A stretch of 64,000 bases of DNA from Bacteroidaceae bacterium (GTDB lineage Bacteria > Bacteroidota > Bacteroidia > Bacteroidales > Bacteroidaceae). The stretch is taken from contig JAFYOS010000029.1 of assembly GCA_017560125.1 (NCBI GenBank), positions 62,001-126,000 of the forward strand. Reading direction: 5' to 3'. Shown one piece after another: positions 25,785-35,055 of this stretch; the stretch's first letter is position 1; every line of letters begins with the position of its first letter. The translations under genes and the position numbers were made by a program. The notes under the pieces are model-generated. The model searched no databases, was not told the DNA's origin, and saw nothing but the letters and a program-made list of their open reading frames with translations.

Positions 25785-27443
25785 TTATACCTCCACCGGT
25801 AGCGAATTTTTCCATTTTTCGGCGTAGCTTTCGAGCACGCCGCGAATGTATTTGCCTATCGTTGAGTAGTCGTTCTCGTTGAGGTTGGCAAGTGACACGC
25901 GTATGCTCCATTCGGGGCCGTCGAAGCCGCCTCCGTTGAGCACCACGAGCGATGTTTCTGTGGCCAGGCGAAATACAATGTCGAGCGGGCTGTAGTTGTA
26001 TTTTAGGTAATCGACAAAATCCTCGCCATAGAATTTTCGGGCCCACACTAGAAGGTCTATTTCGGAGTAATAGCCTGCGCGTGTGCTGTCGGGCAGTAGC
26101 GTGAATCCCATGCTCTCCCACAATGTTTTTAGGCGGCTCTCTATTATCTGCAGCATTCCTTGGCGGAAATTATCGCCCGAACGGCTGTCGATGATGGAGT
26201 AGAGGGCGAACAGGCTCATTTGCAGCTGTTGCGGAAGCGAAAGGCCGCTTGTGTGGTTCAGTGCCACCTGTCGGCTGTCGGCAACCATGCGGTCTATGAA
26301 GCGCATGTTCTCCACATCGCTCCTGATGCTGCCGTAGCGTCGTTGCAGTTCGCTCTTGCGCTTGCGAGGCAATCGTTTGAGCAGTTCGTCGAAGATGTTG
26401 TCGCGGTGCAACGCTGCAACGGCAAGTCTCCATCCTGTGGCACCGAAATATTTCGAAAAGGAATAGACGCATATGGTGTTGTGGGGCAGGCGCGCCATCA
26501 GCGATTGGAAGCCGGGGACGAATGTGCCATACACATCGTCGGTTATAATCATCAGATTGGGGTTCCATCGCTCCACTATATCTACCAACAGGTTTACGCT
26601 CTTATCGTCCATCATGTAGCTGGGCGGGTTGCTGGGGTTCACCACGAAGAGCGCCTTGTACGACGGGTCGCGCAGCTTGTTTATAGCCTTCTCGCTATAT
26701 TGCCACAGGTGAAGGCCGTCGTCGCTCATGCGGTCGGCTGGGATTTCGGTCACCTTGAAGCTGTATCTTTCGAGCTCGGGTATCTCTATGTATGGGGTGA
26801 ACACGGGTGTCATCAGCGCCACCTGATCGCCCTTGTTCAGCAGGAAATTCTGTTCGAGCGAATCGAATATGTAGCACATGGCTGCTGTGCCGCCTTCGGT
26901 GGCGAACAGGTCAAACTCGCCTTGCGGGGGACGGCCGGCACACATCTCCTGTGCAAGGTAGTCGCGCACTGCAATTTCGGTATATTTCAGTATGCGGTCG
27001 GGCACGGGGTACTGGTCGCCTATCACACATTCGGCCCATTCGTGTACAAGCTCGTCGGCATCGACCTTGTGCTCGGTGGTCATGTATTTGAAGCATTTTT
27101 CGAGGAATTCGCAGCCGGGTGCGTGCTTGTTCTCCTTCAGAAAATCTTCGAACCGCTTGGCTATCCCATCCTTTTGCGGAATTCCTGCAATGCCGTCTTT
27201 TCGATCGAGGGTGCGACGGCACTCATCCAAGCCGAAGCGTCCGAAGGTGAAGAAGGCTTCGCGTGGCAGGGTTGCTATCCAGTTGGGATTGCCGCGACCG
27301 GCGTTTAGCATTATCTGCATCGATTTTTTTATCTTCTCGTCGGCCAGTTCTATTAGGCGGTTCTTGAGCTCAAAGGGGCTTATCTTCTCCATCTCCTTGC
27401 CAAATGATGGTACTTCGCTTTTTTCTTTCAGTAATTTGTTCAT
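25785..27443 (-). CDS. aspD: Aspartate 4-decarboxylase (PLP, aminotransferase fold)
   Basis: 552 residues, aminotransferase class I/II fold. The PLP lysine is K331 in SFSKYFGATGWR, preceded by the cofactor-binding ITDDVYGTF and the substrate motif VVNPSNPP. The length and an N-terminal extension of ~100 residues match L-aspartate beta-decarboxylase (AspD), which makes L-alanine and CO2 and also has slow aspartate aminotransferase activity. The assignment is strengthened by the gene 10 bp upstream, an AspT-type aspartate:alanine exchanger. Together they form an electrogenic decarboxylation cycle that consumes a cytosolic proton and so helps build proton-motive force and resist acid. Confidence 0.93.
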   Translation of the reverse strand: MNKLLKEKSEVPSFGKEMEKISPFELKNRLIELADEKIKKSMQIMLNAGRGNPNWIATLPREAFFTFGRFGLDECRRTLDRKDGIAGIPQKDGIAKRFEDFLKENKHAPGCEFLEKCFKYMTTEHKVDADELVHEWAECVIGDQYPVPDRILKYTEIAVRDYLAQEMCAGRPPQGEFDLFATEGGTAAMCYIFDSLEQNFLLNKGDQVALMTPVFTPYIEIPELERYSFKVTEIPADRMSDDGLHLWQYSEKAINKLRDPSYKALFVVNPSNPPSYMMDDKSVNLLVDIVERWNPNLMIITDDVYGTFVPGFQSLMARLPHNTICVYSFSKYFGATGWRLAVAALHRDNIFDELLKRLPRKRKSELQRRYGSIRSDVENMRFIDRMVADSRQVALNHTSGLSLPQQLQMSLFALYSIIDSRSGDNFRQGMLQIIESRLKTLWESMGFTLLPDSTRAGYYSEIDLLVWARKFYGEDFVDYLKYNYSPLDIVFRLATETSLVVLNGGGFDGPEWSIRVSLANLNENDYSTIGKYIRGVLESYAEKWKNSLPVEV

Positions 27444-27453
27444 GGCTGTTATT

Positions 27454-29175
27454 TTAATGAATTAGTAATACTATTATCACTCCCCACAATATGAGCAACG
27501 TGTTGCCTACTGCATATGTGACGGTGTAGCCCAGTGCCGGTGTTTCGCTGCCTACAGCCTCCTGCACGGCGCCCACTGCTGCTGTCGTGGTGCGTGCCCC
27601 GCAACAGCAACCGAGTGCAATGGCCGGGTGGAATTTAAACCAGCGGTACGAAATAAGTATGCCGAAAAATAGGGGCAGACTGGTGGCGATGATACCGGCG
27701 ATGAATAGCGATAGACCGGCTTCGCGTATGCCATCTACAAAGCTTGGGCCGGCGGTTATTCCCACTATGGCAATGAATATGTTCAAGCCCATGTTGTTGA
27801 ATACCCATAGCGCTGCTTCGGGGATGCTGCCCATTGTCGGGCGACGCGAGTGCCACCAACCGAATACCAGTCCGGCAATGAGGGCACCACCGCTTGTGCT
27901 CAGGCTCAATGGTACGCCGCCTATGTGGAGTGTGAGCACTCCTATGATGCAACCGATGAATACGCCCAATGTAAGGAAGGCCATATCTGTGGTGTTGGTG
28001 GCAGGGTCGGGGTAGCCGATGGCTTTGGCGGCGGGCTGCACATCGAATTTTTTGCCCACGAGCTCTATGGTGTCGCCGGCGTTCAGTGTGGTTGCAGGGA
28101 ATACGGGGATATTCACACCCATACGTGTGATGCTGCGTATGCTGACGCCGTGCATGAAGCGTTCTTTGCGCAGTTCGGCGATGCTCTTGCCGTCGTATGT
28201 GGTTGCTCCACCTTTTCGCTTGCCGCCCACTACGAGCACCTTCAGCTGCATTATGGGGAAATCGAGCAATGCTTCGTCATCCACCTCGGGGCCAATCCAC
28301 TCCTCCTCGCCTATGGCGTATTCGCGGCGGCCGCTAAGCACCACCTCGTAGCCTGTTTCCAGCTTCATGTCGGGGGTGATGTCGTTGATAATCTGCGTTC
28401 CCTTGCGTATGCGCTCCACAAACAGGCGCTTCTCCTGCGATTCGAAAAGGATTTCAAGGTCCGATACGGTGCGCTTCTCCTGGAACCAGCTGTTGCTTAT
28501 CTTGTAGGCACGGAAGACAACAGGGCGCTCGGCGCTTATCACATCGGGGTCGTCATTGGTGTTGTGTCCCATCTTGCTTTCGAGCTCGCGACAGGCTGCT
28601 CTCACCTTATCGAATCCGCCCATCATGCGCGGCCCTATCTTGGCCATTATCCACGCCGAACCGGCTGTTCCATAAATATATGTAACGGCATATGCTACGG
28701 GAATGATGCTTATGTAATTTTGCTTGTCGGTGGCCGATATCGCCAGGCCGTTGATGGTGTCGTCGGCTACTCCGATGACCGCACTGATGGTCTGTGCGCC
28801 CGACAGCAGACCGGCTGCTTCGCCCGTATTGAAGCCCATGAGCAGGGCTACAACCCACGTGGTCGCAAGAATGAACAGGCACATGACAACGGAAAATGCT
28901 ACCTGTGGCAATCCCTCTTTCCTCAGTCCGCGGAAAAATTGCGGGCCCACTTTGTAGCCTATCGCAAACAGGAACAAAAGGAACGCTACCGGTTTAAGGG
29001 TGCTGCCTATGGGTATTTTTAATTGCCCCATTAGGACACCTACAAGCAGTACGCTTGTTACAACTCCAAGACTGAATCCTTTGACGCGAATGCGTCCGAT
29101 GAGTGCTCCCAATCCCAGTGTAAGGAATATTGCTATTTCGGGGTGGGAGCGTAGGGTACTGACAAACCATTCCAT
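27454..29175 (-). CDS. aspT: Aspartate:alanine exchanger (AspT, AAEx family)
   Basis: 573 residues from ATG 29175 ([20 protein letters not shown]); an upstream TTG-started extension is not preferred. Ten or so transmembrane helices in two halves flank a large cytoplasmic loop (about 185-375) with two TrkA_C/RCK_C-like domains, the layout of the AAEx family. Conserved family segments include [28 protein letters not shown] and [18 protein letters not shown]. It swaps external aspartate for internal alanine, giving net inward negative charge. First gene of the aspT-aspD operon. Confidence 0.93.
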   Translation of the reverse strand: MEWFVSTLRSHPEIAIFLTLGLGALIGRIRVKGFSLGVVTSVLLVGVLMGQLKIPIGSTLKPVAFLLFLFAIGYKVGPQFFRGLRKEGLPQVAFSVVMCLFILATTWVVALLMGFNTGEAAGLLSGAQTISAVIGVADDTINGLAISATDKQNYISIIPVAYAVTYIYGTAGSAWIMAKIGPRMMGGFDKVRAACRELESKMGHNTNDDPDVISAERPVVFRAYKISNSWFQEKRTVSDLEILFESQEKRLFVERIRKGTQIINDITPDMKLETGYEVVLSGRREYAIGEEEWIGPEVDDEALLDFPIMQLKVLVVGGKRKGGATTYDGKSIAELRKERFMHGVSIRSITRMGVNIPVFPATTLNAGDTIELVGKKFDVQPAAKAIGYPDPATNTTDMAFLTLGVFIGCIIGVLTLHIGGVPLSLSTSGGALIAGLVFGWWHSRRPTMGSIPEAALWVFNNMGLNIFIAIVGITAGPSFVDGIREAGLSLFIAGIIATSLPLFFGILISYRWFKFHPAIALGCCCGARTTTAAVGAVQEAVGSETPALGYTVTYAVGNTLLILWGVIIVLLIH

Positions 29176-29203
29176 ACAATATAGTTTTTGTATGGATAAC
29201 AAT

Positions 29204-29255
29204 GCTTCCCGCCTTTTGTTTTATGCCTGTGACATAAATGCAAAAAGCGGGAAGC
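29204..29255 (-). terminator. Long hairpin between the LRR gene and aspT
   Basis: Outer stem GCTTCCCGC (29204-29212) with GCGGGAAGC (29247-29255), 9 bp perfect; inner stretches TTTTG/CAAAA and TTATG/CATAA can extend it. It lies 22 bp past the stop of the leftward LRR gene and 29 bp before the aspT ATG. It lacks a proper T tract, so it may be a terminator of the LRR gene or a leader structure of aspT. Confidence 0.5.
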
Positions 29256-29277
29256 GTGCCTGTTGGTCTGTGGCTTG

Positions 29278-30453
29278 TTATTTGCCTACCAGAACCTCTC
29301 TATAATCGAATTTTTTCCATTTGGCAGTGAACTGATATGAATCGATGCTGCCTTTGGGGATGTTTATGCGGCATGGGCTCGAGGGCAGTGCATGCTCGCT
29401 CTCTATTTCGATGGGTTTTGTGCGTAGCAGATAGATATCCTTCAGCGCCATGCAGTGGGCAAATGCGTTGTTTGCGATGAATGTCACCGAGATTGGTATT
29501 CTTATCTCCTTGATGTTTATGCATCCCGAGAATGCTCCGTTACCTATGGCTGTGAGCGTTTCGGGCAGTTTTACCTCCTGCATTGCCTGGCAATTGGCAA
29601 ATGAGTGATGCGATATGCTCTTGATACCCGATAAATCTATCGTTTCCAGCGCAATGCAGTCGTGGAAGCAGCCTTCGGGAATGTACTCAAGGCTTTTGGG
29701 CAGTCTTACGTTCTTGAGCGCATGGCACTCCGAAAATACCACTGTTCCCATATCTTTTACCGAGTGGGGTAGCTCGATGCTTACGAGCGTTTCGCAGCGG
29801 TTGAATACGCGCGATTCTATCAGGCTGATGCCTTCGTGCATCTTCACCTTTTTCAGTGAATAGCAGCCTTCGAACATGCCTTCGGGGAGCACGGAAATAC
29901 TTTGTGGAATGGCAATCTCCTTTAGCGATTTGCAATCGTTGAAGGCGTATTTCCCTATTGCTCTCACCCCTTCGGGGAACGACACCTCGGTTAGCAATTT
30001 GCAGCGCGAGAAGGCTGATGCTCCTATGCTGTCGAGGGTGGCCGGCAGCTGCAGTTTCTTCAGCTTATCGCAGCCCGTTATTGCTCTCTCGTCTATGGTG
30101 CGTACACCGTCGAGAATATATAGCTCGGTGATGCAGCGCTGTTGGAAAAGCGCATTTTTGCCGATGGCTGTCACTGCGTACATTTTGCCGTCGTGCTCAA
30201 CCTTGGCAGGAATAACCAGTCTGCCCTTATGCTGATAGCGCGTCGGGGTGTTGTAGTTTTTGCCCTCCGATGCGTCCCAAGTGAGTTCCACCTCGTCCGG
30301 GGCAGTCACTCTGAAGTGGAGGGTAGTGGTGTCGTTGAAGGTGGCTGCGAACTGCGAATCGCTGCCGCTTGACGATGTTTGTACCGGTTCGGCTACTCCG
30401 CATCCGAAGCATACGAGTGTGGCAAGAAGTATAAATATATAGGATGTACGCAT
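29278..30453 (-). CDS. BspA-type leucine-rich-repeat lipoprotein
   Basis: 391 residues. Lipoprotein signal (MRTSYIFILLATLVCFGC, lipidated Cys near 18). After a ~100-residue N-terminal region come about nine LRR_5 (BspA/Treponema type) repeats of ~23 residues, each like IGASAFSRCKLLTEVSFPEG, IGKYAFNDCKSLKEIAIPQ and IGNGAFSGCINIKEIRIP. Such proteins sit on the surface of oral and gut Bacteroidetes and can bind host matrix or other bacteria; the ligand here is unknown. No partner gene is obvious: it lies between aspT and the porin, all leftward, with 34 bp to the porin stop. Confidence 0.88.
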   Translation of the reverse strand: MRTSYIFILLATLVCFGCGVAEPVQTSSSGSDSQFAATFNDTTTLHFRVTAPDEVELTWDASEGKNYNTPTRYQHKGRLVIPAKVEHDGKMYAVTAIGKNALFQQRCITELYILDGVRTIDERAITGCDKLKKLQLPATLDSIGASAFSRCKLLTEVSFPEGVRAIGKYAFNDCKSLKEIAIPQSISVLPEGMFEGCYSLKKVKMHEGISLIESRVFNRCETLVSIELPHSVKDMGTVVFSECHALKNVRLPKSLEYIPEGCFHDCIALETIDLSGIKSISHHSFANCQAMQEVKLPETLTAIGNGAFSGCINIKEIRIPISVTFIANNAFAHCMALKDIYLLRTKPIEIESEHALPSSPCRINIPKGSIDSYQFTAKWKKFDYREVLVGK

Positions 30454-30487
30454 ATTCTGTTATGGTGTCGTATGTGCGATGATGTTT

Positions 30488-31717
30488 TTAGAAAACCAGC
30501 TGCAACTGGGTGATGAATTCGCGGGTGATTTCGCCTGTGCGGGGCATGGTGTATATGAACTGTCCCGAAAGGCGGCAACGATTGTGGAACCACCACTGCA
30601 TGCCGGCGGTGTATGTATTCAGGCGTGTTACAAATCCGCTGTTGTTGTATATGGCCTCCTGTTCGGCAAGGCTTGTGTGGGTGTTTTTATCAAGGTTGTC
30701 CCAGTTCAATATAAGGTCGCATTTCTTGTAAATGTGCCACAGCATATTTATATATCCGCCATGTGAATGTACTCCGCCGTCGTAGCCCTGAATATATTCT
30801 GCGCGAAGGTACAGGGGCGAAAATTTAGCCTCCACACCCAAATTCCAGCGGTGGCGGGCGTAATTGTATCCCTGGGGGAACAAACCGTAGGGGGATGCTA
30901 CCTGTGCATTACCTGTACCTGCGAGGAACGAACCCTCGAGCAGCAAATTTTTTGTGGGCTTGTACTGCAACATGCCGGCAATGTCTTTCTGGTTGTTGTT
31001 CTCCTTCATGTTCATACCCGGTCCGTTGAATACGCCTATGCTGTAGTTGAACAGGTCGCGCTCGCCGTTGTTAAGGAAGTCGCCGGTGAGCATCACTCCT
31101 GCGTCGCGGGCAACGTGGGGGCCAACCAAGGGGTCTATGGCAATACCAGCCAAATATAGAATAGAGGGGTCGAACTGTATTGTGCTCATATATGTGGGCG
31201 ACAATGTGCTCTCCAGTGTGAAGGGTTGCTTGTACTGTCCTACGCGCAGCTTGGCATAGGGCGCAAATTCATACTGTGCGTAGTACTCGTGGAGCTCCGA
31301 TTTGACAGCGTCGTACATCAGGAAGAAGCTCAGCTTCGATGTTATGTGTGCATCGGCCATCAATATTATTCGCTGCACATCCAGTGCATTCTTGTTTACA
31401 CCGTTGTTGCGGTTGTAGTAATATGTCGATTGGGCATATCCGAAAATGCGCAATTTGCTTAGTCCTATCTCCACATTCAGCGAATTGTATGGAGCGCCTG
31501 TAGCGTCGGCTGCTGCCACCACCGCCGGGCTGTATGTGGTTTTGCTCAGGCTGAATTCCACGTTTTCGGTCGTCTCGGTTTGGTTGCAATCGTTTACAGA
31601 AATATTGTCATTTGCATAGGTGGCTGTTGCGGGCATAAGCGCCAATAGTGCAGCCGCGCATACGCTCTTAAATGTTCTTGTAATGCTTGTTGAAGCCAGC
31701 TTGCAGTGTGTGTCCAT
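30488..31717 (-). CDS. Porin of the OprO/OprP-like family
   Basis: 409 residues with a signal peptide (hydrophobic CAAALLALMPATATYA, cleaved near residue 35). It has alternating beta-strand patterns and the C-terminal strand ending TQLQLVF, i.e. the terminal Phe used for outer-membrane assembly. It resembles phosphate-selective porin O/P family proteins of Bacteroidetes (short strands such as SFFLMYDAVKSELHE, LRVGQYKQPFTLE, LRAEYIQGYDGG). The substrate is not certain. A full consensus promoter lies at 31766-31796. Confidence 0.83.
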   Translation of the reverse strand: MDTHCKLASTSITRTFKSVCAAALLALMPATATYANDNISVNDCNQTETTENVEFSLSKTTYSPAVVAAADATGAPYNSLNVEIGLSKLRIFGYAQSTYYYNRNNGVNKNALDVQRIILMADAHITSKLSFFLMYDAVKSELHEYYAQYEFAPYAKLRVGQYKQPFTLESTLSPTYMSTIQFDPSILYLAGIAIDPLVGPHVARDAGVMLTGDFLNNGERDLFNYSIGVFNGPGMNMKENNNQKDIAGMLQYKPTKNLLLEGSFLAGTGNAQVASPYGLFPQGYNYARHRWNLGVEAKFSPLYLRAEYIQGYDGGVHSHGGYINMLWHIYKKCDLILNWDNLDKNTHTSLAEQEAIYNNSGFVTRLNTYTAGMQWWFHNRCRLSGQFIYTMPRTGEITREFITQLQLVF

Positions 31718-31765
31718 GTGGTTTTCTCTATTTTTTATGGTAATAATCGTTTATATTTCGGAATG

Positions 31766-31796
31766 CAAAAATACAATTACAATGCAGAACTACAAA
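31766..31796 (-). promoter_or_regulatory. Full promoter of the porin gene (TTTG-N19-TATTTTTG)
   Basis: On the minus strand TTTG (31796-31793) and TATTTTTG (31773-31766) are separated by exactly 19 bp, the Bacteroidetes primary-sigma consensus. The start near 31760 gives a ~43-nt leader before ATG 31717. Confidence 0.75.
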
Positions 31797-31909
31797 AAAA
31801 TGTTACCAAAACAAATCAAATGGAATATAATTTAGGATAACGAATTTCTTTTATGATTTCTTTAAGAACTTTTCTCTATTCTCTTCTGTTTCTTTTCATT
31901 TCTTTGTTG

Positions 31910-31917
31910 TACCTTTG
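31910..31917 (+). promoter_or_regulatory. -7 box (TACCTTTG) for trpB2
   Basis: Exact TAnnTTTG match on the plus strand; the leader would be about 60 nt to ATG 31984. No TTTG at -33. Confidence 0.5.
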
Positions 31918-31983
31918 CCAAATGTGGTTGATGCCGGTTTTTTAACCAGATTATGATAGATAACAATAAAAAACATTATAAAA

Positions 31984-33342
31984 ATGTCGTTGAAACAGAA
32001 AAGATATTTTCTACAGGAGAATGAACTGCCTACACAATGGTATAACATACAGGCGGATATGACAACCAAGCCCGGGCCCATGCTCGACCCTGTTACCCGC
32101 GAGCCGGTAACGGTTGAGTCGCTCTCGAAGCTGTTGTCGGTTGAGGCCAGCCGTCAGGAACTTAACATGACCGACCGATGGATTGATATCCCCGAGCCGG
32201 TGCTGGAAATGTATAAATATTATCGTTCGACCCCTCTTGTTCGCGCATACGGATTGGAGAAGGCGCTCGGTACCCCTGCCCACATATATTTCAAGAACGA
32301 GAGCGTAAGCCCCGTAGGTTCACACAAACTGAATTCGGCTATTCCCCAGGCATACTATTGCAAGATGGAGGGCGTAACCAATGTAACCACCGAGACCGGT
32401 GCTGGTCAGTGGGGTACTGCGTTGGCCTATGCATCCAAGGTTTTCGGTCTCGAAAGCGCTGTTTATCAGGTAAAGGTGAGCTACGAGCAGAAGCCCTATC
32501 GTCGCAGCGTGATGCAGGTGTTCGGTTCACAGGTAACCCCTTCGCCTTCGATGTCAACACGTGCCGGAAAGGATATCCTTACACAATATCCCAACCATCA
32601 GGGTTCTTTGGGTACTGCAATTTCCGAGGCGGTGGAGCTTGCGCTTACAACCCCTAATTGCAAATATACACTCGGTTCGGTGATGAGCCATGTCAGTCTG
32701 CACCAGACCATCATCGGTCTCGAGGCCGAAAAACAGATGGAGATGGCGGGTGAATATCCCGATATTGTCATCGGATGCTTCGGTGGCGGTTCCAATTTCT
32801 CGGGTATCTCGTTCCCCTTCATGCGCCACAACATTTTGAGCGGCAAGAAAACACGTTTCATTGCTGCCGAGCCCCAGTCGTGCCCCAAGCTTACCCGCGG
32901 TAAGTTCTGTTACGATTTTGGCGACGAAACAGGTTACACCCCTCTGATGCCCATGTTCTCTTTGGGACACAATTTCAAGCCTGCCAACATACACGCCGGT
33001 GGCTTGCGCTACCATGGTGCCGGTGTCATCGTGTCGCAGCTGTTGAAGGATGGCCTCATGGAGGCTGCCGATGTGGCCCAGATTGATACATTCAAGGCGG
33101 GTGTGGAATTTGCCAAGGCCGAGGGTATCGTTCCTGCTCCCGAGTCGTGCCATGCAATTGCAGTTGCCATTGCCGAGGCTCAGCGTTGCAAAGAGACTGG
33201 CGAAGAGAAGGTTATCCTCTTCAACCTCACAGGTCATGGTCTTATGGATATGGCTGCATACGACAAATATTTGTCGGGCGACCTGAACAACTATTCTATA
33301 AGCGACGAGGATATTGCCAACAACGTAAGTGGCTTGGAATAA
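31984..33342 (+). CDS. TrpB2-type tryptophan synthase beta-like PLP enzyme
   Basis: 452 residues. The PLP lysine K115 lies in VGSHKLNSA, and the phosphate-binding glycine loop in IGCFGGGSNFSG. The long N-terminus, which starts KRYFLQENELPTQWYNIQAD, is the TrpB2 signature (TrpB1 is ~400 residues and begins differently). TrpB2 enzymes condense indole and serine to tryptophan and are often independent of TrpA. No other trp gene is nearby, so it may salvage indole, which is plausible in a gut habitat. Single gene, followed by a strong terminator. Confidence 0.92.
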   Translation: MSLKQKRYFLQENELPTQWYNIQADMTTKPGPMLDPVTREPVTVESLSKLLSVEASRQELNMTDRWIDIPEPVLEMYKYYRSTPLVRAYGLEKALGTPAHIYFKNESVSPVGSHKLNSAIPQAYYCKMEGVTNVTTETGAGQWGTALAYASKVFGLESAVYQVKVSYEQKPYRRSVMQVFGSQVTPSPSMSTRAGKDILTQYPNHQGSLGTAISEAVELALTTPNCKYTLGSVMSHVSLHQTIIGLEAEKQMEMAGEYPDIVIGCFGGGSNFSGISFPFMRHNILSGKKTRFIAAEPQSCPKLTRGKFCYDFGDETGYTPLMPMFSLGHNFKPANIHAGGLRYHGAGVIVSQLLKDGLMEAADVAQIDTFKAGVEFAKAEGIVPAPESCHAIAVAIAEAQRCKETGEEKVILFNLTGHGLMDMAAYDKYLSGDLNNYSISDEDIANNVSGLE

Positions 33343-33357
33343 TCAGCAAATCTATAG

Positions 33358-33399
33358 AAGACTGTGCCCGGACGCATGTTCGGGGGCAGTCTTTTTTTT
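33358..33399 (+). terminator. Terminator of trpB2
   Basis: AGACTG (33359-33364) pairs with CAGTCT (33387-33392), with an inner CCCG/CGGG stem, followed by eight T's. It ends 14 bp before the GH20 gene. Confidence 0.85.
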
Positions 33400-33412
33400 A
33401 TAAACAGACACT

Positions 33413-35035
33413 ATGAAAGCAAAACTATTTCTTTTCTTTTTGTCGATGTTCGTTCTGATGTCGGCAGTGGCGGGTAATGTAAATATTGTTCCTCTGCCCA
33501 CAAAGGTTGAGGTCGGTACAGGTAAGTTTCTGTTTCGTAAAAGCCTGACGGTTAATACCCCCGACGAGCTCTATCCGGTGGTCGAAAAATTCGCTGCGGA
33601 TTTTTCCCGTGCGACGGGCATTCGTGTAAAAAAGAGCAAGAGTAGTTCGGCCCAGATGAAAATCTGTTTGAACGGCGATGTTCCTGCCGAGGGCTACAAT
33701 CTGAATGTGAAGCCCAACGAGATTGTTATCGAGGTGTCTGCTCCTGCCGGCCTTTTTTATGCTTTGCAGAGCTTGAAACAGCTCATGCCGCGCAATGTGC
33801 TTGCGGGTGTGCCTGTTGCTACGGTCGAGCAGTGGTCGCTCCCAGTGGTGCAGATAGCCGATGCTCCCAGTTTCGGTTGGCGAGGCTTCATGCTCGACGA
33901 GGGACGCCATTTCTATGGCAAAGAGGCTGTGAAGAAAATCATCGATGTGATGGCGGCCTACAAAATGAACCGTTTCCATTGGCATCTTACCGAGGATCAG
34001 GGATGGCGCATCGAAATAAAGAAATACCCGTTGCTCACCGAGGTGGGAGCGTGGCGCAACAGCAAGGTGCTGGGATGGGGTGACACTAAGCCCGACGGCA
34101 TTCGTTACGGTGGTTTCTATACACAGCACGATGTGAAAGAGATAGTGCAATATGCTCGCGAAAGATTTATCGAGATTGTTCCCGAGGTGGATATCCCCGG
34201 TCACTCGCAAGCGGCGGTGGCATCCTATCCCGGATTGCTCGCCTGCGACATAAACAACTGGCACGAGGTGTGGTTGTGGCAAGGCGTTTCGTCCGATGTG
34301 ATAAATGTGGCCGATCCCAATGCAGTGCGCTTTGCCAAGGATGTCATCGACGAACTGACCGAGCTCTTCCCGTTCGGATATATCCATTTGGGTGGCGACG
34401 AGTGCCCGACCGCCAAGTGGGAACGTAACAACGAGTGCCGCGAACTACTCTCCGAAATAGGTTCGAAGAACTACCGCGACCTGCAGATACATTTCTACAA
34501 GCAATTGAAAGACCACATCGCAGCAAAACCACAAGAGAAGCAGCGCAAGCTTATCTTCTGGAACGAGGTGCTGCATGGCAACACCGCTCCACTTGGCGAC
34601 GATATTACAATCATGGCATGGGTGGGTGCCGACCGTGCTGCCGTGGAGGCTGCGAAGCGCGGAATGACAACCATCCTTTCGCCCCAAATACCTTATTATA
34701 TCAACCGACGCCAGTCGCCACTGCCCACCGAGCCGCGTTCGCAGGGCCATGGTACGGAAACGGTCGAGGCGGTCTATAACTACGTACCCATGCGTGGTGT
34801 CGAGGGCGAATTGCAGCAGCGCTATCTTGGTGTGCAGGCCAATTTCTGGACCGAGTGGGTAGAGGATGCTTCGACGGTGGAGTATCTGATGTTGCCCCGT
34901 CTTGCCGCTGTTGCCGAGGCCGGATGGACTCCTCAAGAACGACGCGACTACAACGATTTTGTGGAGCGCATTCAGACCGACACCCTCTATTACCGTTTGA
35001 AGGGTGTGAATTACGGCAAGCACATATTCAAATAG
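33413..35035 (+). CDS. GH20 beta-N-acetylhexosaminidase, secreted
   Basis: 540 residues. Signal peptide (MKAKLFLFFLSMFVLMSAVAG). The GH20b-like N-terminal domain covers about 22-145, then the TIM barrel. The catalytic pair is D329-E330 in HLGGDECP, and the substrate-binding segments MNRFHWHLTEDQGWR and the C-terminal WTEWVEDASTVEY are intact. It removes terminal GlcNAc or GalNAc from glycoconjugates such as mucin or chitin oligomers, by substrate-assisted catalysis, most likely in the periplasm. It is followed by a convergent antiporter gene, with no polysaccharide-utilisation SusCD genes near. Confidence 0.95.
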   Translation: MKAKLFLFFLSMFVLMSAVAGNVNIVPLPTKVEVGTGKFLFRKSLTVNTPDELYPVVEKFAADFSRATGIRVKKSKSSSAQMKICLNGDVPAEGYNLNVKPNEIVIEVSAPAGLFYALQSLKQLMPRNVLAGVPVATVEQWSLPVVQIADAPSFGWRGFMLDEGRHFYGKEAVKKIIDVMAAYKMNRFHWHLTEDQGWRIEIKKYPLLTEVGAWRNSKVLGWGDTKPDGIRYGGFYTQHDVKEIVQYARERFIEIVPEVDIPGHSQAAVASYPGLLACDINNWHEVWLWQGVSSDVINVADPNAVRFAKDVIDELTELFPFGYIHLGGDECPTAKWERNNECRELLSEIGSKNYRDLQIHFYKQLKDHIAAKPQEKQRKLIFWNEVLHGNTAPLGDDITIMAWVGADRAAVEAAKRGMTTILSPQIPYYINRRQSPLPTEPRSQGHGTETVEAVYNYVPMRGVEGELQQRYLGVQANFWTEWVEDASTVEYLMLPRLAAVAEAGWTPQERRDYNDFVERIQTDTLYYRLKGVNYGKHIFK

Positions 35036-35055
35036 ATGCCGTAGGGGGATGCTCC

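Noticed and set aside
26160-27308. 382-codon plus-strand frame opposite aspD
   Set aside because: aspD has the PLP lysine and all family blocks; the opposite frame is rich in His, Val and Ala without structure, a usual shadow.
35036-35055. Terminator between the GH20 and antiporter genes
   Set aside because: Only 20 bp separate the convergent stops and no stem with a T tract is visible; termination probably occurs inside the opposite gene or by Rho.
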